Assembly: GCA_028753945.1 (NCBI GenBank)
Contig: JAPNXP010000002.1
Location: 15,259,624-15,323,623 of the forward strand
Reading direction: 5' to 3'
DNA: 64,000 nucleotides
From: Hexactinellida sp. DTS-2022
Taxonomy: Eukaryota > Porifera > Hexactinellida
Each line of letters starts with the position of its first letter. Within the stretch, counting starts at the first letter, position 1. A program made the position numbers and the translations under genes. This document shows positions 12,001-21,275 of this stretch, in pieces. Under the pieces are notes generated by a model. It was not told the DNA's origin. It searched no databases and worked only from the letters and a program-made list of their open reading frames with translations.

Positions 12001-15000
12001 GGAAGAGAAATGTACAAACCTGAGTTCGCAGCTGGCACAATACAGCCACAGTACAAAGACCCTCTCGGGAAGATTCCATCCTCTATACACCATCAGCTGA
12101 TCGCCAAACAGACCAACGCCCCTGTCCCCTTCCAGCTCTACCGACTGGACCACTTGTTCCTGCCTCTGAACATAACATTCGACACCCCCCTGGACCCCAG
12201 CCTCTGGAAGGGAGGTGTCAAGTACTGCTTTATCCTCCTGGCGTTCTCCTACTCGGGGGTTAACGGTTCCCTGGTGTTCTCCCGCAGCTCGCTATCTCTC
12301 CCAGTGAGCATAGCCAGGAGACACGGGGGGCACAGCTACAGCCACACCCAAGGGGAGACAGAGGATACCCTGTATGATACCTCAGACCCCATGGGTATGG
12401 TAGGGGGGTACATGGACCGGGCATTCGATATGACGCTGGGACAGCTCCCAGAGGAACACCATCTCTGGGTTGGGACCCTAGGGGCCCTCTTGGGGTACCT
12501 CATAGCGGCCATAATGGCCCTAGCCCTCTTGCTAGTAACCGTACTCTATGTGAGGATAAAGGTATCTGTTAGGTCTGTTAAACTGAAGAATAGGAGGAAA
12601 GGTGTCCCAAAAGAAAAGGGAGAGATTATACCAATGCTACAGTCTGGAGTACAGGCAAGCGATGAGGAATCCTTCTACTACGAAAACACAACATTCCTAA
12701 GAGACATTAACGTAACTAGCGAGTCAGACTACACCATGAGCTCACCAAACAACTCCCCAATTATAACACCTCATCACATCAGACCTAGGTCCCCCCTCCT
12801 ACAACAACAACAACACCAACAGCCACAACAACAACAACAACAACAACACCAACAGCCACAACAACAACAACAGCAACAACAACAACAGCAACAACACCAA
12901 CAGCCACAACAACAACAACAACAGCAACAACAGCCACAACAACAACAACAGCAACAACAACAACAACAACAGCCACAACAACAACAACAACAACCCCTGC
13001 TCCCTACCCTATCTCCAGCTGCTCATCAGCTGTCTCAGAGCAGACACCCGGAGCCTAATAGCCCTAAGGACACACAGTAGTATAGTATTGTGTATTATAT
13101 GTATTATGTAGTGTGTATACAGTCTGATTATATATATAGCTATGTTATTAATGATATATCAATATAAGTTGTATAATGTGGACATGCAGTAAACGTGTAT
13201 AAAGTATAATAAGTGTAGTAAAATGACAAAATTAAGGAAATACTTCAATAAATCATATTATAAAAAGAAAAATTATTTTTGGGGTGTCACAATACATCTA
13301 CAGTGATACAAATAAGAACACACAGTAGAACCTCGTTAGGAAATGCGTAATCCTTTGAAGCGGACTGAATAGTGTTCGTATTACCCGGAGTCTCGTAGTC
13401 TCGTACTATTAACCATGTAGTATTAACCACTGTATCTATTTATCTAACAACTAAGGCGCTAATCATACACCTCATACCCTGTACAGTACCTCTAGCAGCT
13501 GATTCCTTATCCACCTGTGTATCCTTATCGGAACAGAGAGTGGCCTGTCTCTCCCTCTCCCTCTCCCTCTCTTCCCAGGCGGGGGGGTCCGTCACGGGGG
13601 TGTAGCCCCCCAGCAGAGAGGCGATCTCGGGGTCCGTCTCTGCCACCGGCTTAGCGGCACCTAGATACAGTAACACCTTTATAAAGCGAATGTTCACTTT
13701 TGAGAGGTGTTCATTTTTCATGGTTTATCATAACGTGTGTCTAAAACAATGGGAAAAATTTTGGACTGGGAAAAATGTTCATGTTTTGTAGTTCACTTTT
13801 GGAGGTTATAACGAAATAACTGTTCATAAAGAAATAGCGATGTTTCCCCAGAGCACTAAATGCATTAATTATTATGATTATCCGCTTATAACGAATATCC
13901 GGATATAACGAAGGAATTTACAGGTCCCAAGCACTTCCTTATAACGAGAGTACACTGTACTAATACCATAGCTTCCAATTAATACCCACCCATAGTTAAC
14001 TAACCAGTGGGCTGGTCTAGAGTCCCGATGGGCACCTGTCCGGTAGAAGGAATGTGAGAAGCGAAGAATCTCTGAACGGTCAGGATAAAGCTCCCCGATG
14101 TAGAGGTGTCTATGAGGGACTTTGCCTTTGAGACCGTCTTAACCTCAACTCCATTAACGAAGAACACAAAGTCTCCCTTCATTACCCCGGCGATAGCGGC
14201 AGGACTGCCAGTAGTAACCTCGCTAACCTGGGAACAGAGTGTATAGTGTCTGGCAGTATAGTTAGTAGTACAGTGGAGCCTCCCATAACGGACACTCCAA
14301 ATAGCGGACAACCTCTAAATAACGGACAACCCTCGTGGCACGGATTTATTTATTTAGCATATGTCTAATAGAAAAGCAACCTCTAAATAACGGACAACGG
14401 TTCCGGTCCCAAGGTGTCCGTTGTTCAGAGGCTCTACTGTATATAGTGTATAGCAGTATAAGTGTATAGCTTGTTAGACTCGTTAGTTCTGTTACAGTTA
14501 CATAAATAGGTGCTAGCATATAGTTCCCATACCTAGCTACCGAAATCCCTAGGTATGATGTGTAGATAATTGCATTTTTAGATTTTTATTTATTATGAGT
14601 TTTCACACCATTGGTGCCCTAATCCCTGACGGGTTGACAAATAAGATTTCTATAAAACAAATGAAATACGTACGGCAATTTGATATGGAAATTATTTACT
14701 TTACGAGAGTACAATAAATACTGTGTATAACTATCTAACAATCTAACTATAACCACTGTACAATAACTATATACAGGTAAACCTCCCAAAGCGGCACCTC
14801 CGAGTAGCGGCAACCTCCGAGAAGCGGCACAAAACCATTCTCCCGATGAGTGCCGCTTTGGGAGTTTTACCATACGAGCAACCTCCCAAAGCGGCAACCT
14901 CCGAGAAGCGGCACAAAATCATTCTCCCGATGGGTGCCGCTTTGGGAGGTTTACCTGTATAACTATATACAACTACAGGTAAACCTCCCAAAGCGGTAGC

Positions 15001-17108
15001 CATCGGGAGAATGATTTTGTGCCGCTTCTCGGAGGTTGCCGCTACTCGGAGGTGCCGCTTTGGGAGGTTTACCTGTATAACTATCTAACTATCTAACTAT
15101 ACTATACTATATAACTATATCTAACTATAACTATACAATATAACTATATAACTAACCACGATATAGTTTAGCTATCTAACTATAACTATATAACTATACT
15201 ATAACTATATAACTATATCTAACAATATAACTATATAACAATACACTAACTAACCACGATACAGTTTATCTCCATCTCTGGGTCCTGGTACCTCTGAAAG
15301 CTGGCCCCGTGTTCCCCCCCTTGTCCCCTCTCCACGGTCAGGTTGTGCATGGGACCGTTAGTGGGGCTAACCAGTCGGTTTAGGGGTTTCCACGGCTTGT
15401 TGGTTATGGCCGCGGTGCAGAAAGCGCGCTTAGCCTCGGGGATCTCAAGCAGACGCGAACAGCTCAGAATGTCCAGCTCCAGGATGCCTACGCACAAAGT
15501 AGTGTTTATTAATCTCTGTTATAATAAGTACTGTAGAACCTCTTAATAGGATACAAGGAATTATCTCCAAAATACCCCAAATACCTACATACAAGGAGTT
15601 ATATACACACTGTATTATACATGGTTGGCATACGTACTAGCTGTTAGATCTCTGTTATAAGTACGGTAGAACCTCGTTAGTAGGAACACGGTTAATACAA
15701 ACTAGAGTCGACTCCGCTTAATGGAGTCACATCGGGACCAGGTTACTTTGACCCGATTAAGCGGAGAAATTTATTAATCGATTTTTTTTTAAGCCAAACT
15801 GTCATTCCGTCCTATAAATATTTTGAAATTTTGACCCCATTAAGCGGAGAAATCTATTAATCAGTGACTCTATTAAGCGGAGTATACTGTATTTAATTTC
15901 CGGTTTCGACTGTATTTTATCCCGGTATTAAAACCCTACCTTCGATGAGAGCGGTATCGTGCATGTATATCTGCACATTTGAGGACTGAGGCACCAGTTT
16001 GGGGAACAGGGGACTCCTCCTGACCTTGTAGTAGGGGAGGGTGTGTTTCTTGCGGATAAACCTCTGGATTAGCTTCTCGATGGGAACTGTTAATTGGGAC
16101 ACATTCCGACCCTGGAATTCGGGCGCAATTCGCACCTCTACCAAAGGGTCACGCATGAACGCTATCGACCAATGGGTGTAGGGCTCTCGGGAGAAGTGGA
16201 GACGCACCTTGCCTGGGGAAATGGGTCGATAATAATGCATGGGCCCACAGTAGAACCTGTCTAATCCGAAACTCGTTGGGATAGGAAATATCGGATTAAG
16301 GCGAATTCCGGTTTATAGAGGATCGGATTACGCAGGTTCTACTGTATTGTCCTAAGGCCATTTCTATTAGGGGTACAAATGATACCCCTGGGTACAAATT
16401 AGTGTTGTAAGCTCGGGAAATTTCCGGAAATTTTACATGGAAAAATTATTATATGTACCTAGTTTTGAAATTTTGATAAACCATATTTATAATGTAGAGT
16501 TGTAACTGTGCGCTTGTTATTTTTCCTCGGAATTAATTAAATTAAGTAGCACAAAAATTTTGGAAATTTCAAAATAAAGTTCCTAAGCATTATTTGAAAT
16601 ATGTAATCTTTCCAGAAATTTCCGGAAAAATTCCATGGAAAACAAAAATTTTGGAAATTTTACAACACTAGTACAAATGAGACCCTGTGTACCTTGCAGT
16701 CTGACTAACTCCACTGAAATAGAAGCAGACTTTCCCATCAGAATATCCGCATCAATAGCAATAATTGCGCCGCCTTTGTAATTAAAGTCAAATCCCACCG
16801 ACACCTCTGTTAGAAGCTCTTCTTTCTCGTCTCTCTTCACCTTAAGCACCTACCGCACCCACGTAAACAACAACAACAACAACAACACACGTAAACAACA
16901 ACAATACTGGGTACATATAATAGCTTGTCTCATATTTAAGCTCTGTTAATAGGAACACCAGGGGACCGTCTAAATATGTTCGTATTATCCGGAATTCGTA
17001 TTAACCGGAGTCACTTGCATGCATTTGTATAGGCTAGGGGAATTAACCTTGTACTCCTTAACCGATATTCCCTTATCCGTGTTCCTACTAACGAGAGTCT
17101 ACTGTATG

Positions 17109-17155
<47 letters not shown>

Positions 17156-17985
17156 TCGACTAGTTAGCTTACTTGTACACTGTTGACTTGAGGAAGAGAA
17201 TTCCCAAGGAAATAATCCCTCACAGTAACCTGATGCAAGAGCTGACCAGTTGTCTTCTTCAGCAGAAACTATAAACAACAACAAACAATAAATACAGTAG
17301 ATAAACAAACAAACAAACAACCAAACAGATATATAAATAAATGAATAAAAACCAAAATTGCAGCCTGTGCCGACAAAGAAAATGCTATCGGCACAGGCTG
17401 CAATTTTGGATTTTTCGCCATGTCATCATCACTACGAAGCTATTAAATTATTTCAGAAAGGTGTTTCAGAAGGCAACGACCCTTAGAGTGGTGGAAGTTT
17501 CCATTTAGCTCACTACCTAACTAACTAGCAAACAAACAACTAACTAACAAACTAACAAACCAAACTAACTAACTAGCTAACTAACTGACTAACTAACAAA
17601 CAAGCAAACAAGAAAACAAACAAGCAAACCAATAAGCAAACAAGCAAGCAAACTAACAAGCAAACAAACAATAGATAGCCTACACTACAGCTACCTCTTT
17701 AAACTCTTCATTCAGTTTGGTAATGACTGCCTTCTTGACCAGGTTGCTTTCTCTCAGCTCCTGGAAGAGAAAGGCCCCACAGAAGTTGACCCATTGGGAG
17801 GTCTCCTCTCGGAAGGGGCCGCTGGACCGATGGGAGAGGTCGGGGGGCAGCGAGGGGGGGCAGTAGGGAGGGGGTCTCTGGGGCCTGTACTTGGGGGAGA
17901 ATAGGAACACCCAGGATAAAGTGAAGTACTGGATTAGAATAACGGTTGTTATTCCGAGTATGAAGCCAGCAAGGAGGATTAACAT
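5351..17985 (-). CDS. PDZD8: PDZD8-type SMP lipid-transfer protein
   Basis: Thirteen exons: 17695-17985, 17173-17268, 16693-16849, 15940-16212, 15255-15487, 14005-14227, 13490-13660, 9484-9637, 8824-9011, 7604-7839, about 6570-6824, about 6035-6184, and 5351-5617. All phases agree and give about 897 residues (human about 1154). Domains in order: N-terminal membrane anchor (2-29); SMP domain (about 65-270, with VRDYFLGNSLPQV); a PDZ core (about 345-410, TTGSPAAIAGVMKGDFVFFV); a C2-like fold (about 495-625, GHVTIPLSDIA and GDILLCFSHT); a C1 zinc finger (about 696-749, CKLC, CQHC, HQKC); and a coiled-coil tail. PDZD8 is an ER protein that moves lipids at contacts with mitochondria and late endosomes. 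Oddities: the PDZ lacks a clear GLGF loop, the last C1 spacing is long, and junctions of exons 11-12 are the least certain. Intron 7 hosts another gene. Confidence 0.88.
6229..6372. repeat. Palindromic MITE with about 45-bp inverted ends
   Basis: The two arms share acttatacaccgatcatcgg and continue for about 45 bp with one small gap, around a 55-bp AT-rich loop. It lies in a PDZD8 intron. No other copy was noticed in the window. Confidence 0.85.
6460..6568. repeat. MITE family G (CAGCCAACACCTTTTC)
   Basis: Inverted ends tatcagccaacacctttt and aaaaggtgttggtcgatata, with 'gaagccgg' near the middle. Related copies at about 22910-23030, 26670-26760 and 29470-29550. Its right end adjoins the proposed donor of PDZD8 exon 11. 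Confidence 0.8.
8310..8745. repeat. MITE family F (CTATTAGCAAGTT), expanded array
   Basis: Begins with the usual family F end (acagtggtgtaatagcaagt) and core 'attaacattaaatgctcgc', then repeats a 12-15 base 'ttgctattagagcaa' unit many times before a closing end at about 8745. Ordinary copies of about 150-180 bp are at 25262-25440, 27618-27830, 31355-31508, 52758-52910, 54962-55095, 57265-57405 and 62889-63140. Interrupted copies flank 33312-34128 and 47534-48189. Confidence 0.8.
9052..9088. repeat. (TTG)n microsatellite
   Basis: Uninterrupted trinucleotide run in a PDZD8 intron. Similar AAC/TTG runs occur at 5628-5660, 17110-17152, 20934-20995 and 21244-21275. Confidence 0.95.
10381..13080 (+). 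CDS. Intronless type I membrane protein with polyQ tail
   Basis: One uninterrupted frame of 899 residues. It starts with a signal peptide (MLLFVYLFLTLLSVTA). The extracellular part of about 680 residues is cysteine-containing and has strand-rich blocks resembling fibronectin III or cytokine-receptor-like modules (for example VSVKWVYKGEGVYTKGFVI). This is followed by one membrane helix (about 697-725), basic residues (RIKVSVRSVKLKNRRKG) and a cytoplasmic tail. Residues about 807-872 are glutamine with interspersed HQQP. It lies on the opposite strand inside PDZD8 intron 7 (9638-13489). The first 770 bases are AT-rich and the middle is markedly GC-rich. The lack of introns contrasts with its neighbours and could mean retroposition or simply a single-exon receptor. 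I do not recognise the family; a cell-surface receptor or adhesion role is inference. Confidence 0.85.
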   Translation: MLLFVYLFLTLLSVTAEEFESFPAPELKEVSWTNFRPCAKELNTAWLYNEGTQDIKRFFIKNTFYVWSEKDNKGAWREESLLVKKEKRSLTLKNNHLGNANKLSVCAESINGRVVCSRTVYIKVPAKQFGTKQINRCKENIFPVPPDITSIRIVDIEIPDLESEVIRGVSVKWVYKGEGVYTKGFVIKIRSLEKGDWKEKEKYVSFETQQFVLQGLNFSVSHFISICADEKREETPEICSKQAELQFQENSGYIGPTLSPQPEPRMAPINTFGAYTTESKVVVNWRFPFMSQGAEFEVGLFSNCAYPSALRGEKRVRVSSSETRAEVLVSGGMRPLCARVCVVSAGARGGADRCGMLVPIREEVIVPPRLMSNSSFVKVSLQASRTRDTSTFLLLSVVAGELEIGGVLRVTCWGRHAYRGRLGGRMVRRVVQRYGHELRSGRENSLRLEGLLTDMEYRCALDGQIGDRIVLSTNDAVFRTTAGRPTPPPPPQLQGDTHVTDRGAVTSSFSLYLTPSSEREGVPEFYELVAVPLAMYTDQFGREMYKPEFAAGTIQPQYKDPLGKIPSSIHHQLIAKQTNAPVPFQLYRLDHLFLPLNITFDTPLDPSLWKGGVKYCFILLAFSYSGVNGSLVFSRSSLSLPVSIARRHGGHSYSHTQGETEDTLYDTSDPMGMVGGYMDRAFDMTLGQLPEEHHLWVGTLGALLGYLIAAIMALALLLVTVLYVRIKVSVRSVKLKNRRKGVPKEKGEIIPMLQSGVQASDEESFYYENTTFLRDINVTSESDYTMSSPNNSPIITPHHIRPRSPLLQQQQHQQPQQQQQQQHQQPQQQQQQQQQQQQHQQPQQQQQQQQQPQQQQQQQQQQQQPQQQQQQPLLPTLSPAAHQLSQSRHPEPNSPKDTQ
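12799..12995 (+). repeat. CAA/CAG tract encoding polyglutamine
   Basis: About 200 bases of CAA with occasional CAG, CAC and CCA codons, in frame with the 899-residue protein. Mixed codons limit slippage compared with a pure CAG run. Confidence 0.95.
14773..15076. repeat. MITE family K, clustered copies (CCTCCCAAAGCGGCA)
   Basis: Units of acaggtaaacctcccaaagc / gggaggtttacctgt flank repeats of 'acctccgagaagcggcac'. At least two overlapping copies occupy 14773-14958 and a further inverted copy lies at 14983-15076. All sit in a PDZD8 intron. Confidence 0.85.
15085..15245. repeat. AACTATATCTA simple repeat
   Basis: Degenerate array of aactatatctaactata units in the intron upstream of the PDZ exon of PDZD8. 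Confidence 0.9.
17352..17409. repeat. Perfect 22-bp stem hairpin in PDZD8 intron 1
   Basis: Bases 17352-17373 (ccaaaattgcagcctgtgcc plus ga) are exactly complementary to 17388-17409, with a 14-base loop. The stem extends further with one mismatch in A/T flanks. It could be a tiny palindromic transposon remnant or an intronic small-RNA hairpin; the sequence alone does not decide. Confidence 0.8.
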
Positions 17986-18777
17986 TGTATCTGGGGAGTC
18001 AGGTCATAAACGTATTCTGGTTATGGTTAGTAATATAACTGTACTGGTACATGGTTATGTATTGCTATAGGGGGTCCACATAATGTCTAATACTGTATTG
18101 CTTATTGTTTTCGTGGGCCAAAATTGTCCTGAATTATATAAATCCAGAAAATAATATTTAGGTCGGTTCTAATGGTTCTCAGGACAGTATACAATCGAAT
18201 TTGCCAAAATCAATGGAATTATACACTCCAGTGATCAACTAATGTGGTAAATTTGATCAAACCAATGTCATTATTATTGACCCGGCGCTTATTCGGGGAA
18301 ATAGGGTAATGTGCCTTAGTTCAAGTGTTACGTGACACTCCCAAAAGGGGTGGTAGTTAAACAATGTGTAACAGACCATCCTTTTTGTATTATTATACAG
18401 TAGATTCCGGATATAAGAACATTTTACTGGAAAACGGTTTCCATATACCCTGTATAATTTGTCGGTTATAAGAACATTATGCAGTTCCCGACTATGTTCT
18501 TATAAATACCGTGACATTGGGCGTCTAATTAGTAATTTCGGGATTTTTCGTTACGTAACGTTTGAATGACACCTTGTTTTTACAAAAACAATCTTATACA
18601 AATGGTTTATTTTAACTCCGCTATATCGGAACAAATCAGGTACCAAATGTCCCAATTAACCCCCTTAAGATCACAAATGAGCCTAATTATCACAAAATAA
18701 GTATAAATCATAAAATGAAAGACAGCTACCAAATGCACATTAATAAGATACAAATATTAATATTAAGAACTGTCCAA
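17986..18777. other. Intergenic, integrin alpha to PDZD8
   Basis: Upstream flank of PDZD8 and downstream flank of the integrin gene, both minus strand. It holds one family E MITE and otherwise unremarkable AT-rich DNA. No gene seen. Confidence 0.7.
18399..18520. repeat. MITE family E (CCGGTTATAAGAACAT)
   Basis: Degenerate copy with 'ataccctgtataattt' and 'gcagttcccgac' cores. Other copies: 6900-7035, 27018-27176, 28833-28906, 42158-42280, 46142-46304, 48472-48733 (two adjoining copies) and 55190-55390. The best copies end tacagtagatgccggttata and are TA-flanked. Confidence 0.8.
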
Positions 18778-20929
18778 TCAAATCTCGTCCTCTCCCCCCA
18801 CAGGGGATTCTGAATCGATCTGATTGGTCTCATGCAGGGGACGATGTTCCCGCTTTTTCTTTTTGGCGCGCAAATGTTCTATCAGGTACAGAATAACTAT
18901 GGCCAGAGCTATCCCCATGACAACCAATATGACGGTTGGAATGACATATATGTACCAAGGCGGGCCGGAATTGGTCGGACCGGATCCGCTTTCAACAGTC
19001 GCGGTTGTGGTCACAAACGAGTTCTCTTGTAGAATGGTAGTCACGTCGGCAACCGAACTGACCTTTAGGAATGCGAAAGAGGTCAAATTCCAGGCGCCAA
19101 AAGGACTGATTTTAGTTAGTGTGGGTTCGTATAAATTGCTGGATATAACTATTGAAGCGGTTTGTCCTACTCCCAATGGGTTTATGAAACATTGTATTTC
19201 AACACAGTAGGTTGTATCTTCCCTGCAATCAACTGTGATATTCCCATTAACCTCGGGGGCTTGAATTGACTGTCTAACTTTACGAATAATATCCGAAATC
19301 GAGTCTGTATTTCTTCGCCGTTTCGACGAAGTATTTGGGATATAAAAGTTGAGTCTGTTTATGAAACTCTGTTCACATACCGCTTCGGTTGCCTGGATAC
19401 GAGTGAGATATAAATAGAACTCATTTGACACGACGTTTCCGATCGGCCAATAGATTGTGAGAGTTAGACTGAAACTAGAGTTTCCGGACCATGGACCCAA
19501 ATTCCGGACTGTGTATTGGTGGATCGTACTTAGCCCGACTATATCCACATCCTGGTTACTGTTATCGGCACTTGGAATGTATTGATTCTGAGTTTTATGC
19601 GTAGTATCCCTATAATTAATAGCGTTTGATATAATATTAAGTTCCGTTCTTACAGGAATGGAAAGTGTAATTTGTTGTGGGACCAAGAGTGGGTCACCTA
19701 GCACATTCTCTGAAAAGAATTCTATCTCCATAGTGATGAAATCCACATCAGGAATGTCACGAGTAGTAGTGAACACAACTACAATACTATATTTCTCGTC
19801 CTGTTCAATGCTATTTCCTAGACTTAGAATAACTTGTGTATTACTAACGTGGATATCTGTAACCACAGATAAGGTGTTAAGTAGGGTCCTATATGATACC
19901 TCTGATGAGTGGTTGAATCTCACTTCCGGTCGAGATGCCTCCTCGCCAACATTTGACACCTCGAGGCTAATTTGGAACTCGCGAACTTTCCCAGGGGTGA
20001 GTGACTCTGGAATCACATTGGTTATCCTGTCAGGCACGAATGAATAGTTTGCGGTTAGTTTAAGTTCGGGATTGCATTTGTTATCTGGACCGCAGTTAAT
20101 ATTAATAAGGTGTATACCTCCGTACGATTGCATAGGTTGTGGTTCTATAATAACAGCTGAGCCGAAATAATCCTTTCTTACCGAATCTATAATTTCGAAC
20201 TTAGCAAGGAATTCTAACGGAGTTGCAAGCTGGAAAATAGTTTCACTCAAATACACTCGTTTCGTTACAACATTAACCTCCCCTTCACTGATATTAAATG
20301 TCTGCCTGACGCTCACAATTTGTACCCCTGTCTCTACAAAGAATCCCCTGGTGTCCAGGCCTCCACTAGAACGAGCCCCGTCTACAGTTATATTCGTGTC
20401 CAGAATAATCCATTTGGGAGCAGGCCAACCGATGTAACTGAAACTATAAGTAATCTCAAAACATCCGAAAGTGTTCACCTCGCCACTAATAACTACGTCA
20501 CACTTCTCAGCTGATTTTATATTCACAACACGAACGGTTGAGTTAAAAATAGCGTCAATCCTGACCAATCGGTGGCTCCGGATTAGCACAACTCGGTCTG
20601 ATAAAGGGGCGCCAATCAACAAATCGAAATATCCATTGTTATCAATATCAACTCGACTGGCCAATGAAAACCCGAAGCTCGCTAGGCTAGTTCCTATAGG
20701 CGCATAGTTCTCAGCTGATAATATCTGGATTGGAACTGTGTTGAGGCCATCCATGGTTGCTCTGTATATAAACACAGTCCCACCATTAGGCGTATAGGGA
20801 GCGGAAATAGCTATTTCGGGATATCCGTCCTTGTCCAGGTCTCCGATTAGGGAAATAGCAGTTCCGAACCGGGAGAAGGGAACAGGGGCGGGAGCTGTGA
20901 AGTTGAATAGCACCTGAGGAGGCATAAAG

Positions 20930-20995
<66 letters not shown>

Positions 20996-21244
20996 TGATA
21001 TATATAGGTAAATAACTAAACGTGTAAATATACAACAATAAATCGAATTATATTATTAAACTATCGTTAGTGATTACGGTAAATAAACACAGTAGAACCT
21101 CGTTAGTAAGAACACGGTTAATACAAACACTATTTCAGTCCCATTCAAAGCCTTTTCAATACAAATGGTATTGTTTAATACTAATCTGGATAAAGGGAAC
21201 ACATTTCTGGGTCTCCTAGTGTTCCTACTAACGAGACTCATACG

Positions 21245-21275
<31 letters not shown>

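Noticed and set aside
12785-12993. Minus-strand valine- or leucine-rich frames over the polyQ tract
   Set aside because: Antisense of CAA/CAG repeats; low complexity, no start context, and overlaps a well-supported plus-strand frame.
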